Below are positions 54,929 through 63,988 of a DNA stretch of 64,000 bases, piece by piece (position 1 is the stretch's first letter; every line of letters begins with the position of its first letter). This DNA comes from Bacillus sp. NEB1478. GTDB lineage: Bacteria > Bacillota > Bacilli > Bacillales > Fictibacillaceae. The stretch is taken from the NCBI RefSeq assembly GCF_031582965.1, contig NZ_CP134049.1, positions 3,100,001-3,164,000 on the forward strand. The letters are read 5' to 3'. A program made the position numbers and the translations under genes. Under the pieces are notes generated by a model. It worked only from the letters and a program-made list of their open reading frames with translations, did no database searches and was not told the DNA's origin.

Positions 54929-56281
54929 TCATCCTGTTAATACTTCACCGTCAGGATAGCGGATATTTTCTCTTTTTGGTGCTGCTAAACTGAACAGCAG
55001 CGTTAATGGTCCAAGTTTTCCAAAGATCATTACTGCCATAATCACTATTTTGCTGACCAGCATTAGGTGCGGGCTCAATCCCATACTTAGCCCGACTGTA
55101 CCAAATGCAGAGACAACCTCAAAAAGAATTACCATAAAGGAGTCTCCTTTTTGAGCATACGTTAAGATGAAAAGTGCTATAAATACTACCATTAAAGAGA
55201 TCATCGTAATGGCTAGCGCCCGGAAAATAACCGCATTACGTATTGTACGTTTTAAAATTACCGTTTCATCTTTTCCTTTAATAAAAGTCAAAACAGTAAA
55301 AAGAATCACGACAAACGTTGTTAACTTAATACCTCCGCCTGTTGAAGCACTACCTGCTCCTACAAACATTAGCAAGGTCATCAAGAGAGCTGTATCTGGC
55401 TGAATCGCTGTCATATCAATGGAGTTGAAGCCAGCAGTTCTTGGAGAGATTCCTTGAAAATAAGCGGCCCACAGTTTTTCCGCTCCTGAAAGTACACCTA
55501 ATGTTTTCGGGTTATTAAACTCGAATAAATAAACGAGTAAAATAGCTAAAATGTTTATTGCAAATGTAGAGATAATCATCACTTTTGTATGAAGTGTTAA
55601 CTCTTTCCACGTTTTACTCACCCATAAGTCAATCAATACAGTAAATCCAATTCCACCAGTAATGATAAGCCATGTAATAACAAGGTTAACCGTTGGATCA
55701 CCTACATATCTCATCAATCCATCTGACCATAGCGCAAATCCGGCATTATTATACGCTGAAATCACGTGGAAAACGCTATAATATACACCTTTTGAAAAGC
55801 CCATATCCGGTACCCATCGTATAGAAAGAATAGTAATTGCTATGATTTGAATACTAATCGAAAAGAGAAATAAATTTCTTACAAGCCTAATAACCCCGCC
55901 TAAAGAGGGCTGATTAAGTGCTTCTTGCATTAGCATTCTTTGCTTAATCGATATTTTTTTTCCAAGCATAATTACGATAAGTGAAGCAAATGACATAACG
56001 CCTAGACCGCCGACTTGGATTAAGAAAAGAATGACGATCTCACCGAATAAAGTAAATGTCGTTCCTGGATCAACGGTCACTAGACCTGTAACGGTAGATG
56101 CAGACGTTGCAATAAAAAAAGCATCCACCCATGACAAAGTCTTCTCGTGAGCAATTGGCAGTTTTAACAAAACAGCTCCAACAATGATTAAAAACAAAAA
56201 AAGCAAAGCTAAAATCTGCGGCGGCTTTAAAGAAAATGGGTGGTACATAAATTGTCTTGATTTATTAACAAACAGTGCCAA
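54929..56281 (-). CDS. ktrB: Potassium uptake transmembrane subunit KtrB
   Basis: 450 residues, TrkH/KtrB superfamily. Four pseudo-repeats of M-P-M carry the selectivity glycines, for example TSASTVTGLVTVD, SAYNNAGFALWSDG, GISPRTAGFNSIDM and VSAFGTVGLSMG. GAGSASTGGGIKLTTF marks the gating loop. It forms the K+ (Na+-assisted) channel that works with the KtrA ring. The start is TTG 56281 about 7 nt after GAGGGAG. It begins 2 bp after ktrA. Confidence 0.92.
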   Translation of the reverse strand: MALFVNKSRQFMYHPFSLKPPQILALLFLFLIIVGAVLLKLPIAHEKTLSWVDAFFIATSASTVTGLVTVDPGTTFTLFGEIVILFLIQVGGLGVMSFASLIVIMLGKKISIKQRMLMQEALNQPSLGGVIRLVRNLFLFSISIQIIAITILSIRWVPDMGFSKGVYYSVFHVISAYNNAGFALWSDGLMRYVGDPTVNLVITWLIITGGIGFTVLIDLWVSKTWKELTLHTKVMIISTFAINILAILLVYLFEFNNPKTLGVLSGAEKLWAAYFQGISPRTAGFNSIDMTAIQPDTALLMTLLMFVGAGSASTGGGIKLTTFVVILFTVLTFIKGKDETVILKRTIRNAVIFRALAITMISLMVVFIALFILTYAQKGDSFMVILFEVVSAFGTVGLSMGLSPHLMLVSKIVIMAVMIFGKLGPLTLLFSLAAPKRENIRYPDGEVLTG

Positions 56282-56283
56282 AT

Positions 56284-56943
56284 TTACACTCCCTCATCCT
56301 CAAAGCGGTTTAAATCCTCATTGCGCCCAATGACTACAAGAACATCTCCATAATTGAGTTCTACATCCGCAATAGGTGAAACAAGAATATCATCACCGCG
56401 TTTAATCGCTACAATATTACATCCGAAACGGGCACGAACATCTAAATCAGTTAATGTTTTATTTACTAATTTATCTGTTACACCTATCTCAACAATACTA
56501 TGTTCTTGTGATAACTCGATAAAATCAATAATTTTTTCCGATGAGATAAGCTGTGCGACTCTTAGTGCCATATCTCGTTCCGGATGGATAATACGGTCTG
56601 CTCCTAGTTTTTCCAGTACTTTATGATGGTAGTCATTTTGAGCTTTAACCCATACTTTATTTACTCCAGCTTCTTTTAAAAGCAATGTTGTCAAAATACT
56701 TGACTGTATATCTTCACCAATTGAAACGATTACGTGATTAAAGTTGCGAATTCCTAAAGACTGCATGACCTTCTCATCTGTAGAATTAGCTTGTACTGCT
56801 TGTGTTGCAATTGTAGCGAATTCGTTTACTTTTTCCATATCCTTATCAATTGCAAGGACATCATATCCCATTTCAGCAAACTCTCTCGTAATACTACCGC
56901 CGAAGCGACCCAATCCTATTACTGCAAACTGCTTTTTTTTCAT
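56284..56943 (-). CDS. ktrA: Potassium uptake regulatory subunit KtrA
   Basis: 219 residues. The N-terminal RCK_N domain (about 1-140) has the Rossmann GLGRFGG loop and ATP/NADH site. The RCK_C domain (about 140-219) ends with VLVVIGRNEDLNRF and binds c-di-AMP in characterised KtrA proteins. The ring controls KtrB. AAGGGGAG precedes the ATG. The leader carries a c-di-AMP riboswitch, so the same messenger probably acts on both RNA and protein. Confidence 0.92.
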   Translation of the reverse strand: MKKKQFAVIGLGRFGGSITREFAEMGYDVLAIDKDMEKVNEFATIATQAVQANSTDEKVMQSLGIRNFNHVIVSIGEDIQSSILTTLLLKEAGVNKVWVKAQNDYHHKVLEKLGADRIIHPERDMALRVAQLISSEKIIDFIELSQEHSIVEIGVTDKLVNKTLTDLDVRARFGCNIVAIKRGDDILVSPIADVELNYGDVLVVIGRNEDLNRFEDEGV

Positions 56944-57158
56944 AATTGATTATTCTCCCCTTAAACTCATTTCGAAGTTTTGCTTTGTTGTTCCCTAGCC
57001 TAGCTGGTTAAGAGGGTCACAAAGAATTTATAAAGAAAACTTAGCTAAAATGCTAGACTGTTTCCGCCAGCTTTAGTTGCACTCATACTTTAAACTTAAA
57101 CTTGTCACTACGTCGTAATTCATCCAAGTAGCCAGTTATCTTTATGGAAGTGAAAAAA

Positions 57159-57189
57159 CAAAAAAAAGACCACACAAAAAAGCGGGTCT
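57159..57189 (-). terminator. Riboswitch-controlled terminator of ktrAB
   Basis: Minus-strand AGACC (57189-57185) pairs with GGTCT (57171-57167), followed by seven or more T. The same AGACC can instead pair with GGTCT at about 57210-57206, supported by TGGT/ACCA, forming an antiterminator. The two stems exclude each other. Confidence 0.75.
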
Positions 57190-57223
57190 GGTTACTCACC
57201 ATTTTAGACCTCTCCAGTGACAT

Positions 57224-57359
57224 GACGCTTACGGGGTTAGCTGTCGGATTAGGGATTGGAGTATCCCTTTTTGCGTTGTGCAAAATTCACCCCAAAAAAT
57301 TGGTTCCCCCGCTTTACAATGCTCTTCTTTATTAAGAATTAACTGTAAATTCAGCGATC
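57224..57359 (-). ncRNA. Cyclic di-AMP (ydaO-yuaA) riboswitch
   Basis: On the minus strand the aptamer signature is complete: GCGGGGGAACCA, GGGGTGAA, AGGGATACTCC, CCGACAGCTAACCCCGTAAGC. P1 can form from GATCGCT (57359-57353) and AGCGTC (57229-57224) with one bulge. A transcription terminator with an alternative antiterminator lies just downstream, then ktrA about 220 bp further. In B. subtilis the same riboswitch class turns off K+ uptake genes when c-di-AMP is high. OFF control of ktrAB is expected here. Confidence 0.93.
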
Positions 57360-57388
57360 TAAAGCCTGCTAAATTTTGAATTACATAT

Positions 57389-57417
57389 ACTGTAATCCTC
57401 CATATATTAATTGTCAA
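57389..57417 (-). promoter_or_regulatory. Promoter of the riboswitch-ktrAB transcript
   Basis: Minus-strand -35 TTGACA (57417-57412), 17 bp, then -10 TACAGT (57394-57389), placing the start near 57382, about 23 bp before the aptamer. Confidence 0.7.
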
Positions 57418-57443
57418 TCCATTTTTATAGGTTCACAAATACT

Positions 57444-58226
57444 TTACATTTTCCCTGAAAATTGAAGAGTAAGAACGACGATTCCAACTAGCCAGACATA
57501 GATTGCAAAGCCTTTTAATGTTCCTGTTTGCAGCAGTTTAATCATCCATTTCACCGCAATGTAACCAAATAGCGCAGATGCTACAGTACCTAATGCCAGT
57601 ACCTCAAAAGAAACAACTGGAGCTGAACCCGTGAAAAGGTCTTTTGATTGAAGAACGACCCCGCCTGCTATCGATGGGATCGATAATAAAAAGGAAAAGT
57701 AAGCTGCTGCTTTTTTATCAATTTTACAAAACAGCGCTGCCGCGATCGTTAACCCGGACCTCGACACAGCAGGAAGTATAGCTGCTCCTTGAAACGTACC
57801 GATTATAACGGCATCTCTTATTGTAATTTCCTCTACTCGTTTGTAGCCATTTCTTTTAAACGAATCAGCCCACCAAAGAAGCAAGCCTGTAGCTAAGAAC
57901 TCCCACCCGACTGTTATGCCTGTCTTAGAAATCTCCTCAAAAAAATCTTTAAATAGCAGTCCGATTGCAGCAGTTGGAATCGTTCCTGCTATGAGCAGGA
58001 TACCCGTACGTCCAAAGGGTTTTTTTAAAACCTGTAAAATTTCCTTTCCATAGACTGTCATAACAGCAAGAAGCGTTCCGATATGCAGCATGCTGTCCAG
58101 AAACAATCCCGCTTCGTCTAAGTCAAACAGCTTGCGACCTAGTAAAAGGTGACCTGTAGAACTAACAGGCAGGAACTCAGTCAATCCTTGAACGATTCCT
58201 AAAATAACAGCCTCTAACCAATCCAT
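57444..58226 (-). CDS. uppP: Undecaprenyl-diphosphatase (BacA type)
   Basis: 260 residues, about eight membrane segments. The catalytic motifs are TEFLPVSSTGHLLL near residues 16-29 and PAVSRSGLT near 152. It recycles the lipid carrier for peptidoglycan by removing one phosphate from undecaprenyl diphosphate, and confers low-level bacitracin resistance. GAGGGGG lies 9 nt before the ATG. Monocistronic; no clear terminator is seen before the ktrAB promoter. Confidence 0.93.
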   Translation of the reverse strand: MDWLEAVILGIVQGLTEFLPVSSTGHLLLGRKLFDLDEAGLFLDSMLHIGTLLAVMTVYGKEILQVLKKPFGRTGILLIAGTIPTAAIGLLFKDFFEEISKTGITVGWEFLATGLLLWWADSFKRNGYKRVEEITIRDAVIIGTFQGAAILPAVSRSGLTIAAALFCKIDKKAAAYFSFLLSIPSIAGGVVLQSKDLFTGSAPVVSFEVLALGTVASALFGYIAVKWMIKLLQTGTLKGFAIYVWLVGIVVLTLQFSGKM

Positions 58227-58333
58227 AAAAAAAGCCCCCTCAAGAATTGATTGTTTCGTACAACCTTATTCTCAAAGGGACTCTTCTATACCTTAGTTTT
58301 TTGATAAACCGCGAATCTCATCACTACATCTAT

Positions 58334-59839
58334 TTAAAGTACGCCTGAAAAGAGACGGGCAAATGATTCTTTTGTTCGTTCATAAAGACCTCGCTTGTAA
58401 AATTCAACTGGGCGCAATTTTTTTGAATCTTCCATGTCACTTTCATATTGTTCCACTAAATCATTAACGGACTTTGTGTTTAATAAGAAAACATTGACCT
58501 CAAAATTCAAATGAAAACTTCTCATGTCCATATTTGCCGTTCCGATCGAAGCTGTATCTCCATCAACTATAATGACTTTTTGATGCAGAAACCCTTTTTG
58601 ATACGAATAAATCTCGATCCCTGCACGAAGCAGTTCTGGAAAGTAAGAACGTGTCGCATATTGCGTTAAAAACCCATCGTTGATTTCTGGAACCATCAGC
58701 CGCACTTGAATCCCTTTTTGGGCAGCGATCCTTAAAGCAGTTCGTATGGCAATGTTTGGCACAAAGTATGGAGTAGCTATCCATATCGATTTTTCAGCAC
58801 AAGAGATCAGTGAATAATACAGATCACTCATAATGCCCAGCTGTGTATCAGGTCCGCTCGCCACTACATGAACAGTGCCATCTCCGTCTGACGGGTACGC
58901 TGTTGTTAGATGATCATCTTCAAGCAAGTCTTCTCCGCACACATATTCCCAGTCCATTAGGAAGATGGCATGCAGAACCTGTACCGCCTCACCTTCCATG
59001 ACCATATGTGTATCACGCCAAAATCCAATATCAGGATTTTCGCCTAAGTACTCAACCCCCACATTTAAACCGCCGACAAAACCTACCTTGCCATCGATTA
59101 CTACAATTTTTCTATGGTTTCGGAAATTAAGCTTTTGATTAAAAAATCCATAACGAACCGGCAGGAATGCCTGAACTAAAACTCCAGCTTTTTTCATCCG
59201 GTCTATATCTTGCTGCTGTAAGGATAGACTGCCTACTCCATCGAATAGAAATCTTACCTTTACACCTTCTTTCGCTTTTTGAATCAAGATATCAATGATT
59301 TCTTTACCAAGGCGATCAGAGCGAAAAATATAAAACTGAATATGTATGTATTCTTGCGCTTCTAACAGCCTTTTTTTAATCTCCGGAAAGGTTTCTTCAC
59401 CATTTTCAAGGATTTTCGTAGCTGTTTTTCTATTTAAACGAGTCAGAGTAATATGGTGAGCATGTTTTGCAAAATTGGTTTGATGCCTTTTCAGATCACT
59501 GAAATCCGGTTTTTCATCTTGCTTCGAAACACGTATCCACTCGTCTCTATCATTTTTCCGTTTGGATTTAAATAAGTATCCTTTTAAATACAGTTGTCCG
59601 GAATACAAATAAAACATATATCCGAAAAACGGGAAAAAAATGAGAACATAAATCCATAAGAGGGTATGCTGTGCCGTTCGGTTTTCCAGCATTAACGAAT
59701 AAATTGTGTAAATGATTACAGATGAATATAGGAGTACAAATATCGTTTTGATAATGAATAATCCTTGTGTGAAAAATACAACGTATATTGAAATAAGCAA
59801 CAATATGGTGAGAAAAAACTCCCAGATCCTTCTTTTCAT
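58334..59839 (-). CDS. cls: Cardiolipin synthase
   Basis: 501 residues. Two N-terminal membrane segments (about 8-60) are followed by two phospholipase-D HKD motifs: HRKIVVIDGKVGFVGGLNVG near 245 and HQKVIIVDGDTASIGTANMD near 427. It condenses two phosphatidylglycerol molecules to cardiolipin. GGAAGAAGGAG precedes the ATG. Monocistronic. Bacillus species often have several cls paralogues, and which one this is cannot be told. Confidence 0.94.
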   Translation of the reverse strand: MKRRIWEFFLTILLLISIYVVFFTQGLFIIKTIFVLLYSSVIIYTIYSLMLENRTAQHTLLWIYVLIFFPFFGYMFYLYSGQLYLKGYLFKSKRKNDRDEWIRVSKQDEKPDFSDLKRHQTNFAKHAHHITLTRLNRKTATKILENGEETFPEIKKRLLEAQEYIHIQFYIFRSDRLGKEIIDILIQKAKEGVKVRFLFDGVGSLSLQQQDIDRMKKAGVLVQAFLPVRYGFFNQKLNFRNHRKIVVIDGKVGFVGGLNVGVEYLGENPDIGFWRDTHMVMEGEAVQVLHAIFLMDWEYVCGEDLLEDDHLTTAYPSDGDGTVHVVASGPDTQLGIMSDLYYSLISCAEKSIWIATPYFVPNIAIRTALRIAAQKGIQVRLMVPEINDGFLTQYATRSYFPELLRAGIEIYSYQKGFLHQKVIIVDGDTASIGTANMDMRSFHLNFEVNVFLLNTKSVNDLVEQYESDMEDSKKLRPVEFYKRGLYERTKESFARLFSGVL

Positions 59840-59963
59840 GTAATAGCTCCTTCTTCCCAGTCTACCAATTACTTTTTTATTCCCTACTCTTTAGAAATAA
59901 AACAAACCCCTATTTCTTTTTATACCATTTTTGCTTACTATTTGCAGAATATGTTACTTCATA

Positions 59964-59995
59964 CAAAAAAACACCCGAAAAGCCCGGGCGTTTTT
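59964..59995 (-). terminator. Terminator of the SpoIIP-type gene
   Basis: Eight-bp stem AACGCCCG/CGGGTGTT (one G-U) followed by seven T on the minus strand. Confidence 0.88.
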
Positions 59996-60001
59996 AAATG
60001 T

Positions 60002-61153
60002 TTATTCAGCTTTTACATTCTTCTTGTCCCAATAATATTGAGCAACAGCATCTGCAACGGCATCGGCACTTCTATACAATTCATCCATATTGTTATCTAC
60101 TCCCCCGAACTCGATTAGCAAGGAGTTTGATGATAAATCCTGATTGTACACGCCATTTCCTTTTGTTTTGTTCTTACCGATAACTCCCCTGCTAAGTCCA
60201 GGGAATTTTTTGCTGAGAATTTGGTCAAGCTCCTTAGCCATCTCCTGATTTTTTTCGAAATGAGGATTTGCTGTTCCAATTACAAATAAGACACGTGCAT
60301 ATGGCTTGCCGTTTATAGTGGCGGTCGTTGTTTTTCTGCGGGAAGAATCCCTGTGAAGATCAAAAATTAATTGCAAGTCCTGGTTGCTTGCCATCGCACT
60401 CTGTACAAGTGTTCTGGACATCGGATAGCTTTTCCGGTAATCGGTATTATTTTTTCTTAAAAGCTCTGTCATATTCGTCATATCTACTGATGTTCCAATT
60501 CCATGTGCTTCTAGGTCCTCCCCTAGTTTTTTTCCAACCATCGTGATGTTAACTTTTGAATGGATGGCATGATCTGGATTGGTTACACCTTTTAAATGCG
60601 GCAAAAAGGATTCCCAGCTATGTGAGTGATAAATATAGGCTACTGTCTTCCCTTCTGTCGTTTGATTCGGCTGATTGTCTGAATCATTTGGTGACGGGTC
60701 CTCAAGTCTCTCAATATCCTGCACTTCAGCATCTTCTCCGCTCAACAGAAGTTCCATCGGCGGGGGTGATTCATAGCCGATATTGGTGTAATCCGTCCCT
60801 TTCCCTGCAACAATGATCGTTGAATCGTAAAGGGCGAATCCAGGAAGTTCATTGCCTAACAAGCTTCTGATATCACCAGGCTTAATGCTTGTTGCCAGTT
60901 CCAGCAAAACGCTGGATAAAGCTGGAGGCTTACTTTCTTTTGGAAGTTCCTGAGTAAAGTACCGGTTCTCCCAGCCTACAAAATATACGAGAGCTTCACC
61001 CGAAAAATCGGTCAGCCACTTATGCATCATCGAAGAGCTCAGCCTGTACTTGTGCTCAAATGAAGTGATAAAACTTGTGGCTATTACAATAAATAGCATG
61101 GCTCCTGCAACTAAAATTGGTAGACGTTTCATATTAATCTGCGGGGTAAACAT
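60002..61153 (-). CDS. spoIIP: Stage II sporulation protein P homologue
   Basis: 383 residues. One N-terminal membrane anchor (about 12-34) precedes an extracytoplasmic part. The SpoIIP amidase/endopeptidase domain (about 170-383) shows YIYHSHSWESFLP, LIFDLHRDS and SSNSLLIEFGGVDN, which contain the zinc/active-site His and Glu. SpoIIP with SpoIID and SpoIIM degrades septal peptidoglycan during engulfment. B. subtilis spoIIP sits behind gpr; here gpr is absent, so this may be a paralogue. GGAGGAGG precedes the ATG. Confidence 0.88.
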   Translation of the reverse strand: MFTPQINMKRLPILVAGAMLFIVIATSFITSFEHKYRLSSSMMHKWLTDFSGEALVYFVGWENRYFTQELPKESKPPALSSVLLELATSIKPGDIRSLLGNELPGFALYDSTIIVAGKGTDYTNIGYESPPPMELLLSGEDAEVQDIERLEDPSPNDSDNQPNQTTEGKTVAYIYHSHSWESFLPHLKGVTNPDHAIHSKVNITMVGKKLGEDLEAHGIGTSVDMTNMTELLRKNNTDYRKSYPMSRTLVQSAMASNQDLQLIFDLHRDSSRRKTTTATINGKPYARVLFVIGTANPHFEKNQEMAKELDQILSKKFPGLSRGVIGKNKTKGNGVYNQDLSSNSLLIEFGGVDNNMDELYRSADAVADAVAQYYWDKKNVKAE

Positions 61154-61434
61154 TCGTCCTCCTCCACTTCTTAAGTCGTTTCTATCACATCTTATGCAGG
61201 AGAAAATTTAAATAGAATCTATTCTATGAAAAAATAATAGAGAGGGGGGACTGACCCCAAACAATTTATTTCCTTTGCTATTTTCGAGATTTGCTTATGT
61301 GTGTTTACTCAACTTCTGCCTATGTTTATTATTACTTTTCTATTTAAATGCTTTTAAATATAGATATTTACCACTTCCAAATTTCCGCTGCTGTTAGTAA
61401 TCTCGAGCTCAAAAAAAGAGGAATATTAGAAAAC
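61154..61434. other. Intergenic stretch without a recognised gene
   Basis: It contains a short palindrome GGGGACTGACCCC-like near 61246-61258, related to the GGGGTC/GACCCC stem at 33512, and AT-rich DNA. I see no ORF with a ribosome site and no RNA signature. Confidence 0.45.
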
Positions 61435-61476
61435 AAAAAGACTCAAACGGCTCTTACTTGAACCGTTTGAGTCTTT
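61435..61476 (-). terminator. Terminator of the MarR gene
   Basis: Fourteen-bp perfect stem AAAGACTCAAACGG/CCGTTTGAGTCTTT with a 12-nt loop, then TTTTTGTTTTC on the minus strand. Confidence 0.93.
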
Positions 61477-61510
61477 CCATATAAATACTTCATATTTACA
61501 CAAACTTGAT

Positions 61511-61972
61511 TTAACTCGTTTTTGTTGAAAGAACAAAATCTTCCGTCTGGCTTCCATTTGCAAGTTTTTCATATATTTCTATAAATGTACCCAATTCATC
61601 TGTTGACAGATGCGTTAAGTAATTACTGATAGAAGTAAGTCTCTCATTTTCAGCTTCTTTAAGAATTTGCTGACCTTCATCAGTTATTTCTAAATATACG
61701 ATCCTTCTATCCAGTTCGCTTCTATAACGACGTACGAAACCTCGTTTGTAAAGTCGGTCAGCACCAACTGTTATCGCACTTGGTTTTACACCCATATATT
61801 CAGCTAATTTTGAAACCGTCCATTTATTTTTAACACACAATGTTTTTAACAAAACAAATTGTGTTTTGGTCAGCTCTCGTTCAATACCAATTTCTGGATG
61901 CAGTCTTTTTGAAACAATGTAATGTACACGTTCGAGTCTTTCTACATACGATTTCAAATCCTTATTCCCCAT
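61511..61972 (-). CDS. MarR-family transcriptional regulator
   Basis: 153 residues, winged helix. Family pattern: LTKTQFVLLKTLCVKNKWTVSKLAEYMGVKPSAITVGADRLYKRGFVRRYRSELDRRIVYLEITDEGQQIL. It acts as a dimer on promoter palindromes and usually responds to phenolic or antibiotic ligands. ATG 61972 follows GGGGG by 8 nt; the longer reading to 62026 is not supported. It is divergent from an ArsR-type regulator/MFS pump pair, which it may control. Confidence 0.88.
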   Translation of the reverse strand: MGNKDLKSYVERLERVHYIVSKRLHPEIGIERELTKTQFVLLKTLCVKNKWTVSKLAEYMGVKPSAITVGADRLYKRGFVRRYRSELDRRIVYLEITDEGQQILKEAENERLTSISNYLTHLSTDELGTFIEIYEKLANGSQTEDFVLSTKTS

Positions 61973-62142
61973 ACTAAGAACCCCCATGCCTAGTTGATTA
62001 GCGAATATAATACTAAGATTATACATAAATTTTCACAACATTTGAACTATTTTTTACAATAATGTGGAATCAAGTTGACATTTTACATATAATTACAGTA
62101 TGCTTCCTTCAAATATATTTGAACGTTTTAGGAGTGTTAAAC

Positions 62143-62739
62143 ATGCAAGAAGTTTATTCTATTCGTGAAGTCGAACAATTAAAAGTAATAAGCGACCCGC
62201 TGCGCATCAAAATTTTATGGGAGATCATGGACGAAGCAAAGACCGGAAAAATTTTAGCAGACATATTAGAATCCCCTGCTCCTAAGATTCACTACCACCT
62301 CAAAGAGTTAGAACGTGTAGGACTAATTAAGGTAGAACGAACAGAGGAGAAAAATGGAATCATCCAAAAATTTTACAGACCGATTGCTCAGTCTTTCTCC
62401 ATCGAAGAAATTCTTCCCGACCAACGAACTGCCGTAAAGGATGAACTATCGGATGCGCTCAAAGAAAATATTCTTGTTTCATTAGACAAAACGAAGTCAA
62501 TGATCCGTAAGCTCGATCCGGAAATTTTTATGTATTCAAACTCACCGCTCAAATTCGGCTATAGACATGTAAAGCTGCTTCCTGATCAAGTAAAACTGCT
62601 GCAGGAAAAAGCAAAAGAAGTTTCTGAGCTCATTTCGGAGTTTAAGAAAACAGAAAATGAGGAGGGAGAAATTTATCATTACTTTATGCTTTCATTTCCA
62701 TTAAAAGATACACCATATCCTGAAGAGGGGCTTGATTAA
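62143..62739 (+). CDS. ArsR-type winged-helix regulator
   Basis: 198 residues. The N-terminal HTH (about 5-80) reads QLKVISDPLRIKILWEIMDEAKTGKILADILESPAPKIHYHLKELERVGLIKVERTEE. The C-terminal 100 residues are helical, a common effector or dimerisation part of HTH_20/ArsR regulators next to transporters. ATG 62143 follows AGGAG; the longer reading to 62062 has no ribosome site. The stop is one base before the MFS start, so regulator and pump are one operon. Confidence 0.85.
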   Translation: MQEVYSIREVEQLKVISDPLRIKILWEIMDEAKTGKILADILESPAPKIHYHLKELERVGLIKVERTEEKNGIIQKFYRPIAQSFSIEEILPDQRTAVKDELSDALKENILVSLDKTKSMIRKLDPEIFMYSNSPLKFGYRHVKLLPDQVKLLQEKAKEVSELISEFKKTENEEGEIYHYFMLSFPLKDTPYPEEGLD

Positions 62740-62740
62740 T

Positions 62741-63988
62741 ATGTCACAGGCTGCCGTGCTCACTACACCATCCAAAATGAAATCAATTTTAAAATCACGC
62801 TCATTTTTGTTTTATTGGGCAATCGTACTTTGTTCGTCCTTTTCAATCGCGATCATTCAGTTTTCCCAAAGCTGGTATGTCGTAAAAACACTCGATAAAG
62901 AAGCTTCTTTGGGTCTCGTATTTATAGCTGCGAATGTACCCCGGATTCTATTTATGGCAATTGGCGGCGTACTAGCAGACCGAATCAGTAGGACTAAGAT
63001 TTTATATGTTTCAAATACTCTCAGAACCGTTTTACTTTGCAGTCTGCTCTTTCTTCTCGCAACCGACCATCTGTCCCTTTTATCCTTCATCATTTTCGGC
63101 TTGTTTTTTGGTGTATTGGATGCTTTTGTTTGGCCAGCTAACGGTTCATTAATTGCTGCAATCGTTGATAATGATCAATTAACTAGAGCTAATTCAATCA
63201 TCCAGACAACTCAGCAAAGTTCAATGATCCTAGGACCGATGATTGGCGGACTTCTGGTTGCAAGCAGCGGAAGCTACATGTTCTCCTTTGGTGTACCTGC
63301 TGTCATGCTGTTCATTTCAGCAATACTCGCTTTTCTTTTGAACGCACCTGCATCCGAAAGCACTGGCGAGAAAAAATCAGGCATGTGGCAGTCCATTAAA
63401 GAAGGCATTGACGTCGTAAAACAATCCTCCTTTTTGAAAGCGCTTTTTATTAGTACTGTTTTTTTGAATGTTTTTGTCACGGGTCCTTTAATGATGGGTC
63501 TTCCGATCTTTGTAAAAAGTATACTCAACGGCAGTGCTCTCGACTTTAGCTATGTTGAAGGATCGATGGCAGTTGGGATGCTATTAAGTTCTATTATTAT
63601 TGGTATTTTCAACACAAAAAAAAGACGCGGCCTTATGGTTACCGTGTCCCTGCTGGCAATGAACGTATTCTTTCTTTGGTTTAGCCAAAGTACGTCGCTT
63701 CATATTTGTATGATCGCAATTTTCTTTATCGGAATAACATTTCCAGCAACAAACATCCCACTCATTTCTGCTGTACAATCATCCGTTGATAAAAAAATGT
63801 TGGGACGGTTAATGGGTCTTTTAACTATGGCAAGTATGGGGCTTGCACCTCTTTCACTCGCAGCAACCTCTACGCTGATCTCCTATGGACTTACGATTGA
63901 CAAAATCATGGCTGGGGGAGCAGTAAGCTTAATCGTTGTAAACTTGATGATCATATGGAAACTTCCTGCTTTAAGAAAAATGGAATAG
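62741..63988 (+). CDS. MFS efflux transporter
   Basis: 415 residues, twelve membrane segments. The loop 2-3 motif appears as GGVLADRISRTKILYVSN, and GPMIGGLLVASSGSYMFSFGVPAVM is motif-C-like, typical of drug-exporting MFS proteins (MdtH/YfkF-like, DHA3 group). It is co-transcribed with the ArsR-type regulator, so expression is probably induced by its own substrate. ATG 62741 is 10 nt after GAGGGG; TTG 62732 is too near. The end of the operon lies beyond the window. Confidence 0.87.
   Translation: MSQAAVLTTPSKMKSILKSRSFLFYWAIVLCSSFSIAIIQFSQSWYVVKTLDKEASLGLVFIAANVPRILFMAIGGVLADRISRTKILYVSNTLRTVLLCSLLFLLATDHLSLLSFIIFGLFFGVLDAFVWPANGSLIAAIVDNDQLTRANSIIQTTQQSSMILGPMIGGLLVASSGSYMFSFGVPAVMLFISAILAFLLNAPASESTGEKKSGMWQSIKEGIDVVKQSSFLKALFISTVFLNVFVTGPLMMGLPIFVKSILNGSALDFSYVEGSMAVGMLLSSIIIGIFNTKKRRGLMVTVSLLAMNVFFLWFSQSTSLHICMIAIFFIGITFPATNIPLISAVQSSVDKKMLGRLMGLLTMASMGLAPLSLAATSTLISYGLTIDKIMAGGAVSLIVVNLMIIWKLPALRKME

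Noticed and set aside
56944..57080. A second riboswitch in the ktrA leader close to the start codon
   Set aside because: I found no conserved aptamer motif between the terminator and ktrA; it looks like plain leader sequence.
57144..57335. 63-residue ORF on the plus strand
   Set aside because: It is the antisense of the c-di-AMP riboswitch aptamer and terminator; no ribosome site, and the minus-strand RNA motifs explain the conservation.
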